Assembly: GCF_003576645.1 (NCBI RefSeq) | Contig: NC_044925.1 | Location: 22,983,386 to 23,047,385 of the forward strand | From: Ipomoea triloba | Taxonomy: Eukaryota > Streptophyta > Magnoliopsida > Solanales > Convolvulaceae | Reading direction: 5' to 3' | DNA length: 64,000 nt | In this document: one piece after another, positions 35,823 to 50,176 of the stretch | How the letters are laid out: each line of letters opens with the position of its first letter | Numbering within the stretch: position 1 is the stretch's first letter | Made by a program: the position numbers and the translations under genes | Notes under the pieces: model-generated | What the model was told of the DNA's origin: nothing | Seen by the model: only the letters and a program-made list of their open reading frames with translations | The model's database searches: none

Positions 35823-36639
35823 CTTAGTAATGCAAGTACTCGTAAAGTAGAGTTCAGTTCTTATTTCTTGGTTCGTGACTTATTCAAATATATCTTACAA
35901 TTTACATTTTTAAACAAGACTCATATTTTACATGAGAATAGGTCCGTCACTATATAAACATTTTTAGTGCTATTATCATCTTTTATATTATCACTTTAGC
36001 ATTATTGATATAATATTGTACTTAAATAAGAGTACAATATACCTAATAGTTTACATTAGTTGTAAGCATTTAAGAGGAGCTGAGATGTGGGATGAGAGCA
36101 GGGGTGTCATGCCCAGCCACATGAATATTTGAATACTATTGTTGCTGGTAATTCATGCAGAACTAATTCTTGGTTGCAAAGTTGTATACTACCCACCGCG
36201 CCTCCACTTCTCCTCCTCACTCTCATTGTCAAATAGGAATTCCATGTAATTACTTTATAGGAATTCCATGTAATTTGCCAGCAAACTTAAAATAAATTCA
36301 TAAGTTTTAATTTATTTTACTAATAGTGCAAGCTGCATAGCATGGGTTGAAGAGAGGTATGGATCAGCTTTGTTATGAGCACTAATGTATAAGCATTTAA
36401 AGCCTTTAGGTTAGTTGAAGCACACCTTGCACTTTACCTTCTCCATCAGTCTCTAGGGCATCAATTGTGAAGAACCTTTAAGTTTGGGGTTTAAACTTAC
36501 TTATGACAAATTTAGACCAAAAAAAATCTAATATCGATTTAATAAATTAAAAAGAATTAAAGAAAATTTATTATGAAAAATATTATATTTCAGCCTTATT
36601 AAAAATCATATAGTATTAAGACAGCAAGATCAGACCTAA
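35823..36639. other. AT-rich spacer, no gene seen
   Basis: Short direct repeat of TAGGAATTCCATGTAATT (about 36234 and 36258). Nothing else supported. Confidence 0.5.
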
Positions 36640-37535
36640 CGAAGACCGATTGTGAGTAGGAGTCGGTCAGCGGAGCAGGTCAATCGATCAGAGGTCGATC
36701 GGCACTCATGTATGAATTAGTGGAAGAGATTACATGAAGAGGAGAAATGAGAGGATTGAGAGGGGAAAGGAGTCAACCTGGAGGCGGAGAGGATCAATCG
36801 ATCGGAGGTCGATTAGCACTCATGGGTAAATGAGTGGAAGAGATTACATGAAGAGGAGAAACTGGAGAGAGGGAAGACTCCGAGAGAAAGACGAGTGATA
36901 AAGAAGAAGAAAATGAGGCCAAAGAGGCTGATTGGGAGAATTGCAGTCAGACTTGTCAACTACCAAGTAAGAACCCTAGTAGTCGGGTGTACCGAAGGGT
37001 CAGAAAGGGCAAAGCCCAACTGGGTGGGAAGGGTAAACCAGTCGAAAGCTCATCCCTAATAAAGCGAGCCCAAAAGTCGGGATGGGTAAAGCGGTCGACA
37101 TATAGAGTAGCTCAGGCAAAGCAAATTTGGCTAAGGCAAGGGGATCAGGATCAAATTTCGTGAGCAAGATAAGGAAAGTAAATCAAAATACTTTAGGAAG
37201 TTCAATCGAATGTAATAAGGCAAGTAAATCTTGTATATTTATGGTAGATTAGGGTTACCAAAGCGGGATCAAGCCTTCTCATTGTATAAATAGGGGTGTT
37301 CAAACCTTGAAAGGGTTTAAGCAATTCAAAATTTATAAAAGGCAAAACTCTGTGTTCACCGTTAATCAAACTTAGACATTTTTTTGGTGGTGTTGAGCGA
37401 CCGTTCGACCCGTGGTTGATAAAACCAACGAATTGAACCCCAACGAAGCAATTAAGTTAATACTATGAGCTGTCCCGTTTTAGGCACGACTAACATGGCT
37501 AAAAGACACCGACCCAATTTGTGAACCCAACATTA
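36640..37535. mobile_element. LTR-like retrotransposon remnant (possible solo LTR)
   Basis: Less AT-rich block with a duplicated segment (GGTCAATCGATCAGAGGTCG-type text at about 36679 and, diverged, at 36793), a TATA motif GTATAAATAGG (37284-37294), a following region rich in ACTCTGTGTTCACC-type LTR phrases, and an end of the form ...TGAACCCAACA near 37531. No internal genes, primer-binding site or matching second LTR; the left end and target duplication are unresolved. Confidence 0.4.
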
Positions 37536-38072
37536 AATATTGATGTACCAAAATAGCAGATTACGTTCAGTTACGTTGAGATTAGTACCGCCTTTCAAAG
37601 CGTTGCACATATATGTTTAAACAATCCTACCAAACCGAGACTAGGAAACTGTATTATACTCAAAATTTGTGCATATTCACCAAATTTATGATAAATATTG
37701 AAATTCTTTAATTATTTATAAATTAACCGAATAACAAAGGTAAATTTATGTGACGGGTAACATAATTCTTATCAAGATTATTAAAAGAAACGAGCACAAT
37801 AATATATATATATTTATTGCAATTCTATAATTATTTATGAATTGACCAATTAATAAATGCCAAATCTGAATGGTGATTAACAGTATCCTTTCTTCCCAAA
37901 TACAATATCATTTGCTCCCAAATACAATATCCTTATAGGGATTAACAGTATCCTTATAGGGATTATTGGAAGATACAAATACAATAATGTATATATTACA
38001 AGTATTTAATTATTCATATATTGATTGACCGATTAATAAATATTGTAAAATCTGAATGTTGGATTTTGCTAG
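37536..38072. other. Upstream spacer of the ADH-like gene
   Basis: AT-rich with imperfect repeats of ATTAACAGTATCCTT and AAATACAATATC (37878-37985). Likely includes promoter DNA; no motif beyond the TATA box assigned. Confidence 0.4.
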
Positions 38073-38080
38073 TCTATAAG
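38073..38080 (+). promoter_or_regulatory. TATA box of the ADH-like gene
   Basis: TCTATAAG about 70 bp before the ATG at 38147, which would place transcription start near 38105 and give a short 5' UTR. Confidence 0.5.
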
Positions 38081-38146
38081 AGAGGAGATAGGCGCCTGTG
38101 AATCTTAAAGAAGAGAGGCTCAGAGGCAGGCAGTAGAGTTGTTTCG

Positions 38147-40596
<2,450 letters not shown>

Positions 40597-41663
40597 TGCA
40601 TTTTCTCAGGAAATTGGCCAACATTCATGCAAAAATTTTAAATTTTCAATGCATTTTATTAAATTACATTATAAATTACTGTGCATCAAAAACATTATAA
40701 ATTACTGTGCATTTTCTTGTAATTTTTCTCTAATTTTCTATAAAGCAAACTAGTATTTGCACCCGTTCTAAATAAATTATCATACAATAATTTAGGATTT
40801 TAATAATAAAAAAAAATACGTACCAATAAAAAAATGAAGTCAATTAATAAATAACACATTGTTTAGCTAGGAAACTACAAATTATTAAAAATTTCTTTAT
40901 ATGATGAATATAACTTACGTGGAGGTACAATGCGACTAATTTGTTGTTGTGTTGTTGGATCTATCACAATGCAAATTAAAAGACTTATAATGAATTGAAA
41001 CAGTATTTTGTAATTTGAACAAATGAATAGTTTTTTACGGTGAATTTGATTCGCACAAGGAAATTAAAATCAAAATGATAATCAAATATTTAGTAATAGT
41101 AATTGAGTTTTGGAGAAAGTATTTTGCATGTTTAATTTGGTAGTAAGGTGAAATTGGAATGATTATCATTGATGTTTAGTTATACATGACCCTATAATGT
41201 GAATAAAGATTTAAAAAAATTCAAAAATAAAAAATTAATGTCTAATATATTGACATCCATAGTACCAATGTAAACAAAAAAAAAAAATCTTTTTAATTAA
41301 GGGATGTGATTTTTAATTGAAATGGTAATAAAAAACACATTAAAGCGAGTTTCTCGCATTGGGAAGAACAGGGGGAGGGTGACAAGTAAAAAAAGCAGAA
41401 TAATATAATGCAAGGCAAAATCATGATATCATGCTTCCATAGCCTCAAAGTTCAAACCAGCTCTACAGCGTGTTACAATAAGCAAAACATGAAATGCAAT
41501 GCAACTACTACTAATTAAGGATAAAGCTTATCCTTGCACAATAATTAACCCAAAAGACAGAAGGAAGCATATGTATATGAAATAAAAGACAATTTCTTTA
41601 CACATTGCAGAAAGATGGTATTCCAAATAGATGGCAGTAGTGATGGTGGAAATGCTGAATCGA
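40597..41663. other. Convergent 3' flanks of the ADH-like and CID genes
   Basis: Holds the 3' UTR of the ADH-like gene (left; AATAAA near 40770) and that of the minus-strand CID gene (right, to perhaps 41400). A MITE relict sits at about 41036-41175, with CTTAGTAATAGTAAT-type text shared with the ADH intron MITE. Confidence 0.5.
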
Positions 41664-44545
41664 TCAAGTCATTTGAAGGCGAGGAGCTCGTGGGCGCACA
41701 GGTGTCTTTGATGGGCTTACCCTGTTCATCAAAAAGTTCAGTGTTCACTCTGCTGCACCAAAGTCATTTGGTACAATGGACTAAGAGGGGACTATGATAG
41801 TCCGACTATGGTGGGATTTAAAAAGTTTTTAGTAAAAGTTTGGTAAAAGTCCGACTATCCCAGTGTTTGGTAAAAGTTTTGGTTCTTACGGGCTATAAAA
41901 AGTTTTCATTTTGATGGGATTTAGATCTAAAACCAGGCAGGCAAGAGATGAGAAGAGAAAGTAACCTGATAGGCAGTGAGCCCAGAATGACCCCGCTACA
42001 GTTGAGAGCAGCGATCGCACTTTCAGCCTGCAGGATAACAGCTGATCAAAATTAAAGAAGCCCAGAAACTGTGTTGGAACGAGATAAGTTTATGTTCTAA
42101 TTAGTATTGGCATACCAAAATCTCACACATGGAAGGAAGTCCGGTACTAGCTCTTTACAGTAGCTATATATGCATTGGTATAACACCTTTCACACGGAGA
42201 GCATTCAGAGAATAGGCTTACAAACTTTAACAGAGGTCGGGGGAACTAAGTGAGCCAGCGTATTCAGATTTAAGCAAGTCAACCTAAGATGACCTATTAA
42301 CAGATTCTTTTGTAGCAATCTCGATGAGTACTGGAATCGCAAATTGTGAATTCTCCTTCTAGAATGCAGTATTTCCTAATCACTTGTTACTGTTGGTTCA
42401 TAAGCTATCAATATTAAAATTTTAAGGTAGAGTGCATACTTATAGCCGAGAGAGAGAAAAAAAGAGGGGGGAGCGGGTATTTGATCAGCCTGAACAACAT
42501 AGAAGTGATAGAACTAGGAAGAAAAAGCAAAGCAGAATATCAATATCAATTACCATTGTGAATTCAACAAAGGCAATACGGGTGGAATGGTGATAGTCTC
42601 CAAGCAGCCTCAAGCGATAAACCTAAAAAGGCAGGGAATCCCGTGAGATTATATATACACAATAAAAGAGGCGCATGTTCGTAGTGAGGGAAAGAGTTAC
42701 AAACCTCTCCACAAATGGATTCAAAGAAAAGCTTAACATCAGCTTGAGAAACCTGCTCAAACAAAGCCAGGTAAATAGAACAGTTTCACAAAAGAATCCT
42801 TGTCATTGTTAGTATAATTTATAATTACATCATAATAGTATAATACCTTCTTGTCAATATTTGTACAATAAACTGTTCTTGCACACATTTCCCTTTCATC
42901 CCCATTCTGAAGTCCAAAAATGACAAATCAATATTATATATGGAAATAAGAAATTACAAGGAAAACAGGGAACAGGGAGAGCAACCCACCCTAGGCAAAA
43001 ATGTGGGGTTCACCGGAGCAATTGCAGTTTTAGAAGGCAGAACCCTCACGGGATAATATCCCAGCATGGTCCCCGAAAGACTGAGAGCAGCATGTGCACC
43101 TTCTGCAAAACCATAAATCCCAAGAATGCATAAGACTCCAAATTCCAAGATTTTAGTAGTACACCCATGTTGCTCCAATTTAGATTAGTTAGCTGTCATC
43201 AAGATTACCCTCATCAGTGAACTCTATAAAAGCAAAGTGAAGGATGGACTTGGGGTCTCCACATATGCGGCAGTCCACAACCTTCATAGGAAATGAGGAG
43301 TAAAAACTCATTAGCATGTGTTTAAGGTTTAACTAGCATGTCAACTTCATTTCAGCAGGAAGGAAGAACAGTTCTACCTGGCCACAACCAAGAAACAGAC
43401 CTGCAAGCTGCTCCTCCGTAATCTAAGACCAAAACAGACAATATATTACCCAAATAACTAAACTAGAAAAGAAGGGGCAACCTCAGCCAAGTCAGTCAGG
43501 ATGTTAATTTAATAACCACAAGATTACTAGTTCAACTCTTAGCTAGAACGGCCTATTAGGCCTTTTTGGTTTGAGTGGTCAAGTCATGAACAACCTAAAC
43601 TGGTTTAGGTCATTGTGGTCTTTTGCCCACCGGGGGTTTATCCAGTGTGGTTGCGGATTTTCCTCCCCTCCAAGTTGGCCAGAATGTTAATTTAACCACC
43701 ACAAGATTACCAGTTCAACTATTAGCCAAAATGGCCTATTAGGCCTTCTTGGTTTGAGTGATCAAGCCATGAACAACTTAGACTGGTTTAGATCATTGTG
43801 ATCTTTTGCCCACCGGGCGCGATTTATCCAGTGTGGTTGCGGGTTTCCCTCACTCTCAAAAACTATAAAAGAAGAGAAAAATGTAGAGACATGATATTGA
43901 AGTGTGATTTTCTACCTGATGATCAATGTCAGATACATAAACAGTCCTCCTGATAACATCTTCCCTCTGTGCCATAGTTGTCCTGCTATTCACTCTTCTC
44001 TTTCCTTGATTATTATAGTTATTCTTCTATCAAGGAAACCATAAACATAAAACACATATAACAAAATTATGACAAAGAACACATATAATTGAGGGAGAGA
44101 AATAATATAAACAAACAAAAATTTGATTGCAGTCTATGGAAAACGCATATACCCGCCGTCCATTGGAAACACCCTTGCCGGAGTTCATGAAAAAGAAGCC
44201 GCCATTGTTAGCCATAGAAGGAGGGAGAAATTCCTCAGCCATGGGATTCAGTTTAGAGAACATCTCCTCCAGCTCCCTCATGTCCCTCTTTAGCCCCTCC
44301 TCTCCACTATCACTGCCGTTCACTTCCACCTCTCCGCCGCTGCTGCTGCCGCCGTCGTTCACCGGCGGTTGATCATCCAACTTGTGCAGCTGCTTGTTGC
44401 TACCGTGCGCCTGGAAAGGATGGACTTTCATGTACAAGCCATGGGAGTCCGCCGCCATCGGATTGTTACCGCCGTTACTCTCCAGCTGATCACCGTCGCC
44501 GTTAATAACCGCCGTTTCCTGAGAAGCATTCTCCACCATTGCCAT
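41664..44545 (-). CDS. CID11: CID11-type RNA-binding protein (PAM2 motif, two RRMs)
   Basis: Poly(A)-binding-protein-interacting RNA-binding protein of the plant CID8-13 group. Ten exons: 44545-44153, 44026-43916, 43422-43378, 43281-43209, 43102-42990, 42906-42847, 42752-42705, 42622-42554, 42027-41966, 41721-41664; 343 residues. The PAM2 motif SKLNPMAEEFLPPS (97-110) should bind the MLLE domain of poly(A)-binding protein. A basic stretch GKRRVN follows. RRM1 begins RTVYVSDID (about 158) with HFAFIEF; RRM2 begins RTVYCTNID (about 255) with RIAFVEF. The inter-RRM phrase VRVLPSKTAIAPVNPTFLP is highly conserved in the group. The first in-frame ATG at 44545 fits. The paralogue number rests on gene order and is less sure than the family. 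Intron 2 contains a duplicated repeat. Confidence 0.92.
43495..43860. repeat. Tandem dimer of a 183-bp repeat in CID intron 2
   Basis: ATGTTAATTTAA starts near 43501 and again near 43684. Both copies continue with CACAAGATTAC, CAGTTCAACT-type text, GGCCTATTAGGCC, TTTTGCCCACCGGG and TTATCCAGTGTGGTTGCGG. The two copies are about 85-90% alike by eye. It is possibly a SINE- or MITE-derived dimer; no RNA polymerase III boxes are convincing. Confidence 0.75.
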
Positions 44546-46313
44546 GATCAAAGGCTAAACTAAACCCTAGATAGAGTACCCTGAGCTTAGCTAAACCACT
44601 GCTCTCTTAACTCCCTCTAGATCGATGAATTCGATCAAACCTTATGATGAACACAGAACGGAATGAAGATGAACAGAGAAAAAAAAAAAAGCAAAAGCCA
44701 GTCTTTTTAACAAGTGTTCGAAACGAATCAAAATACCTTTGCGGAAAAGTATGAAACGCACCGTTTCAAGAGAAGTTCAAAGATTCTCCATTGACACTCG
44801 ACAGACAGACAGACTAGAAAGATAACCTCGAGGAGATTGATTATTGCGGAGAACCCGAAATGGCTAAAAGCAACCCACCCAGCAACCTCAAATCAAAAGA
44901 ACAGCGAATGGAGACAAAATATAAGGAGGACCCAGACACTATTTTCCCTTTTTTTTTGTTTCAAGTCTCCCCTTTTTTCCCCGACCTGCGAAACCAAATC
45001 AGGATTTAAGCAAGTTTAATAATTCAAAAACACAAGAACCTTAAAATTAGTGGATTGAGGTTGGGTTTTCGAGGTAGAATAATAGGGACGAGAGTAGGAA
45101 TACTGGGGATTGGGGTTGGCGCGTAGATATAGAAGGAAGCGTTGAAAACGATAAGGTTGCAGCTGCGCTTTTAGCGTACCTGTTTGCAAAACCTGGCCGT
45201 TTGCGGCTGCGTGCCCGCTCCATCCGACATCTGTTAGCATTTTCTCCTACCTAACAAACTACTCCTTATCACAGGGGCGTTTTCGACCTTGCATTTCATT
45301 TTCTTGCCTCAAAAGATTGAATCACCATTTTCCAAAAAAATAAATAAATAAATAAATAAAAATAAAATTGAATCACTCCGCTACCCTAACACGCTCTACA
45401 CCTCAATCCAATAGAGCATTTGAAAAGACGTAAATTATAATATCTTAGGAATTCAACAAATAGTCCAAATATTGAAAAATTCATGACAATTCACAATAAT
45501 GAAATCTTAGTCAAATTAGTCATATGATTGACTTAACAACTATAAAGTTATAAATTCAATTTTGAATTATCTTTTTGTAATTATTTGTTAGCTATAATCA
45601 CTATATTGATTGCGTTTACCTAATACATTTATCGGATAATGATGGCATGTTTTCCTCGCCATTTAAAAATGAAAAAAAATTGAAAATCAACTCAACTTTA
45701 AACATTTAACTTGATACAAATTTATGGATGTGACTTTGTAATAAAATTTATTTTATTCTTTAACGACAATAAAAGTCTAAATAAACAACAATTTTTTTTA
45801 TAGTGATATACAATGGAGATTTGAGTTTGAAAAGTTTTATAAAATTTTGCCCTTATACATACTACCGTATTACAAAGGATTTGGTTTTTAGCTTCACTCC
45901 AACATCATTACAAATCTATTATAGTCCTTAATTATTGCCATTCAATGACTCATGATTAAGGTTCCATATGGTGCAATTAAGTGGTTAACGTACTGCTAAT
46001 TAGTTATCAGCTGGTAAGGCATCCACGATGGTTCTCATTATCTCTCCATTTTGTGAATCCAACTCTTATTTCTCCCCTTTTTAATATCTTATTTTATTTT
46101 CTCTCCAACTATTCTCATCTTTTCTTCCTTTTTTGTGGACCATGCTTTAAAAAAAAAAAAAAACAAACCATGCTATTTCTCACTCCTACACATTATATAT
46201 TATTTTAGTCACTTTTCTATACTAATATTTAATACAGAGTATCCAACATCCCTAGTCCATATGGATTCCATTTTAATTTTAGGGAATTTACACACACACG
46301 GACACATATATAT
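44546..46313. other. CID 5' flank and AT-rich spacer
   Basis: Includes the 5' UTR/promoter of the minus-strand CID gene, roughly 44546-44850. A minus-strand frame at 45016-45240 (74 codons, GC-richer) has no family match. A (TAAA)n run lies near 45341-45366. Confidence 0.45.
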
Positions 46314-46761
46314 AGGGTAAGGATCGAATAAGATCAATTGTTTAGCTAAAATCGTGAGATCAGATCTTATGCATCAATGTAATAATTTAATTGCGTAGAT
46401 TGATTTAAGATTCTAAGTTGAAGTGTATGTGAACGGTGATAAAATGTGTGCAGACGGTGATTAAGTGTGTGCGGGGGGTGATTAAATGTGTGCGAACGGT
46501 GATTAAGTGTGTGCGAGCGGAGTGAGTGTGTCAAACAATCTAGATCATTAAATTTTTTTAGATTGATGTACAAGATTTGATCTCAAATATTTTTAATGGT
46601 CTAGATTGATTAAGATTTCAAGTTGAAGTGTGTGCGAACGGTGATTAAATGTATGCGATCGAAGTGTGTGTGTCCATCAATCTAGACCATTAAAAAATAT
46701 TACATGGAAGTACAAGATATGATCTCACGATCTTACCTAAACAGATGATCTCATTGGAACC

Positions 46762-46763
<2 letters not shown>
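46314..46763. mobile_element. Inverted-repeat MITE with internal 21-bp minisatellite
   Basis: About 450 bp. Reading inward, the ends share AGGGT, then GTTTAG, AATCGTGAGATCAGATCTT (left) and GATCGTGAGATCATATCTT (right). It lies in TA-rich DNA, so a TA or longer target duplication cannot be told apart. The interior carries about five copies of a 21-bp unit GTGTGTGCGAACGGTGATTAA (46430-46510), with more at about 46627-46660. Confidence 0.7.

Positions 46764-46829
<66 letters not shown>
46764..46829. repeat. (TA)n microsatellite
   Basis: About 65 bp of almost pure TA dinucleotide directly following the MITE. Length is likely variable. Confidence 0.9.
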
Positions 46830-46831
<2 letters not shown>

Positions 46832-46992
46832 GAAGCCCGTGGCCTGGTTGGGCTAACTCGCATAGCCCGACAATTCGCACGTACTAACCATGTATTTTTT
46901 GCGGGTAAATTTTTGTAGGTATTAACCTGACCCATGACAGGTCGGATTAGGGCTAGTCCACATGCTTCTACCCAGTTTGACACCCCTACTCG
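46830..46992. mobile_element. Orphan right end of a hAT-like element
   Basis: GC-rich subterminal text (GAAGCCCGTGGCCTGG, GGGCTAACTCGC) ending in CAGTTTGACACCCCTA, whose complement TAGGGGTGTCAAA resembles the ends of the hAT elements at 6220 and 47397. No left partner is found; the TA repeat and the MITE may have replaced it. Confidence 0.45.
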
Positions 46993-47396
46993 TAGCTATT
47001 ATTCAAGAGTGCTCACTACGCAATTAAACTCCTCTCTTGTCATCTTGTGTTGATAGTGCGAATTGACTCGGGTCAACCTATATAACAAGAATTAATAGTA
47101 AAAAAGAAATAACAAAACAAGACATTTTACATTGAAACCTGAAAAGGAAAAAATCATGGGCCTTTTTAGGCTGGATAGACCAAAATTCACTATTATTGTT
47201 GAATAGTATATTTGATATATTATATTTAATACTAGCAAAATACAAATTAAATATAAGGGTGAGTAATTAGACCGGGGAATCAACTAAGGGTGAGCAATGT
47301 GGCCGAGAAATTAAACTAATTAAGACGGGAGTGATCTGGTCGTGAAGACAACTAGGAGGTAAGTGATAAGGACGGGAAACCCACTAGGGTTCTAAC

Positions 47397-48143
47397 TAGG
47401 GGTGAGCATCGGTCGGTTACGGTCAATAACCGACCGATAATCGAAAGCATTTTTTGAAGACTCATAACCGACTGAAACCGACCGACTATACACACATAAC
47501 CGACCGAAACCGAATACGTCGGTTTCGGTCGGTTATTTCGGTAATCGAAAAACCGAATTTCTCTAACATACTAACATCAACATAAATATTATAAAATTAT
47601 TTAAATTCCATTCCAAACTGCCACACTGCAAAGTTCAAACTCCAAACATATAATAAGACACTGCAAAGTCCAAAACACCAAACATTAATACTAAGTAATA
47701 ACTATGTTTAACACTTTAACATACAAAACAAACTGGCAGTGGCCACACTGTCCACACACACTACAAACATATAATAATATAATACTACCAATGTCCAAAG
47801 TTACAAAGATGAGAGATTCAGAGCGAAGCAGAGAGGAAGAGTACTAGGGTTTGGCTTTGGCGAGTGGCTGAGAATATTATTAGATTAAGTTGTGCGGAGG
47901 GGGCAGAGAGGAAGAGGCCTAATAGTCTAATACAGAGTCAGTAATGCTTTATTAATATATATAATTATATATATAATATTTATTAATATATATATATAAA
48001 TGGTGTCGGTTATTCGGTGACCGCGGTTTTGAACTAGCAATAACCGACAAAATAACCGAATGGCCGAATAACCGAAATTTTCGGTCGGTTCGGTTATCGG
48101 TTATCGGTTTTATCGGTTTTCCGGTTTTTTTTGCTCACCCCTA
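47397..48143. mobile_element. Non-autonomous hAT element with perfect 8-bp target duplication
   Basis: 747 bp, ends TAGGGGTGAGCATCGG and TAGGGGTGAGCAAAAAAAAC (inward from the right), flanked by GTTCTAAC at 47389-47396 and 48144-48151. Subterminal arms are full of CGGTCGGTTA/TAACCGACCG repeats on both sides. The middle is AT-rich with no transposase frame. The element interrupts a stretch with several GGTGAG...GACCGGGGAA-like repeats. Confidence 0.92.
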
Positions 48144-48368
48144 GTTCTAACCACACGAGGCAGGGAAGCTCTGATTGGAGTGATGTAAGTTGGGAGCCGA
48201 AATCCCCCTTTACACTAGGCATAATGGGCTGTTTATACTATGTGACAATGAGACATACTGATGGTCAACCCTGACAAGGATGATGTGGCATCCATTGATT
48301 GAGCATTCATGTCGGCCATGACAAGTGTAAATAGTTGAGGTAACGACGGAGTTGACCTATCTACCAAT

Positions 48369-48690
48369 GATGATCGGTAAGTATATTGAAATGGTGACCG
48401 GTAAGTCTATTGATATTGCGATAAGTAAGTCTACTGATTTTGCGACCAATAAGTCTACGACCATATATATAGGTTGGCAAGTAGTAATTTGGATTCTTTT
48501 TTGGTTCGAGAAGTGCACTTGTTAGCCATCTAGAGGCTAAGGAGTACACTTGTGAGCCCTCTTGAGACCGGAAAGTGTACTTGTGAACCCTCTTGAGATT
48601 GAAAAGTGCACTTGTCATCCTTTTTGAGACTAGAAAGTGTACTTGTAAGAATGTACCCCTCATGAGATCGTGTAATTCACTTGTGACCCA
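48369..48690. repeat. Two adjacent minisatellites, 24-bp x4 and 31-bp x5
   Basis: GTAAGT-type markers at 48377, 48401, 48425 and 48449 give an exact 24-bp step. ACTTGT at 48517, 48548, 48579, 48610 and 48641 gives an exact 31-bp step, with a degenerate sixth copy at 48679. Units differ by several substitutions but keep spacing. No convincing open frame, although a 100-codon minus-strand frame spans the array because it lacks stops. Confidence 0.8.
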
Positions 48691-48871
48691 TGTAGGGCAA
48701 GTATGACTGCTCTATAGCCCCATCATGTGCAATGGTAAGTGAACGTATAATACTTTTCTATTTATTTTGATTATATAATTTTACAATTTGATATCATTAA
48801 TCATTCATTTAATTGCCTATCACGCTCATTTAACTAATCTAAAAACATAATAAGTCTCAATCAATGTTATA

Positions 48872-49421
48872 TCCTTGATTTATGTCCCTCTTTTTGGATG
48901 CTAATAAATGTGTACATTTTACTTTAAATGTTGTACACTTCAATGTTATTAGACAAAATTGTCCCTACTACATTTTTGTTATACAAAACTACCCTTACAC
49001 CATTATAACACCGTTAGTTTTAACTCCATCATTATTACCCCGTTAGTTTTAACTCCATCATTATTACCCTACATCTATATCTATCATATCTTTTTCCTAT
49101 TATTTAATTGTCATTTTATTTAAATTATTAATTTCTATTTAATGGTTGATTATATTTTAATTAAATTTCTATAAATGATAAATCATATATGTGTGTATAA
49201 AATACATATATTATTTGTGTATATATAATTTGAATTAGAGTATAGAATCTTAATAAACTTTACCCATCTATAACACGGATGGGGTCTATCTCGCCGAAAG
49301 GATATGTATTTGATTCAACGAATATGTATGTCGATTCATATCATACATTTTAATTATTTTTATTTATTAATATTTTAATATTGGGCATAAGTTTTCGCGC
49401 ATCGCGCGTACAAAATACTAG
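48872..49421 (+). mobile_element. Non-autonomous Helitron remnant
   Basis: The right end reads CGCGCATCGCGCG, then 6-8 AT-rich bases, then CTAG followed by T (49418-49422): the Helitron 3' hairpin plus CTRR-T signature. A plausible 5' end is TCCTTGATTTATG at 48872 after an A. The following text (GCTAATAAATGTG, CATTTTACTTTAAATGTTGT, AAAATTGTCCCTA) is of a kind I associate with plant non-autonomous Helitrons. A 29-bp direct duplication (GTTAGTTTTAACTCCATCAT) lies at 49010-49067. No Rep/helicase is present. Confidence 0.55.
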
Positions 49422-50176
49422 TGTTATAATTATAATATAAACCTCAACTCAAATAATTATTTTATATACATATTAATTTTAGGGTTTAATTTTATTTTTA
49501 GTCATAGTAGATTTATATGTGTCAGTCTAATCAACTGTTAGTCTCATTTTTCAAAACTTATTCCTTTGATTCTAATATTATTATGACATGATCATTTTTT
49601 GGTTATCCGTCAACAAAAATAAGGACATTTTGGTATATTTAGTTCTAATTGTTAATTTTTTTTTCTTGTCCTAGATTTATATGTGTTATTCCACTTTTAG
49701 TTTTTTTTTTCAAGAACATCCCCGTTAGTCATAGCATTATTGTGACATGACCATTTTTTGTCCTCTGTAAACAAATATGTTTTAATAACATTCAGAATGA
49801 CATTGTTAATCACTCAAAATCTTCTTTTTTCTTCTTCGTAATAGAACAACACAAAGAGTATCTTCAAAAAACAACACACACTGATTCTACATTCATTGAT
49901 AGTATAAATAATACATTATTCATTTATAACATAATAGAGCAAAACTACTACCATAAGTCTACTGCAAAACTCATGAAAAGGTCACGTAACAAATAATGTT
50001 AGGACCAAATGGGATGTTATGAAAAAATGGACTAAAAGTGAAATGACACAAATCAATATAGGACCAGAAAAGGAAAATGAATTAATACTAGAACGGATCA
50101 AAATGCCATTGTATTTAACGTTATTTAAATGGTTTTGTTGACGAATGACAAAAAATATTCATGCCACAATAACTGA
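49422..50176. other. AT-rich spacer, no gene seen
   Basis: Contains an old inverted relationship: text around 49505-49625 (TGACATGATCATTTTTTG, AGTCTCATTTTTCAAAA) is mirrored loosely by 49990-50130, suggesting a decayed foldback element of about 640 bp. Ends are not clear. Confidence 0.35.

Noticed and set aside
37284..37294. TATA box as promoter of the ADH-like gene
   Set aside because: It lies about 860 bp before the start codon inside LTR-like text; the site at 38073 fits the gene better.
45016..45240. 74-codon minus-strand frame upstream of the CID gene
   Set aside because: Somewhat GC-richer and could be an untranslated exon or a separate start, but no family, splice partner or conservation can be shown.
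48361..48663. 100-codon minus-strand frame
   Set aside because: A by-product of the 24-bp and 31-bp minisatellites; repetitive text with no family match.
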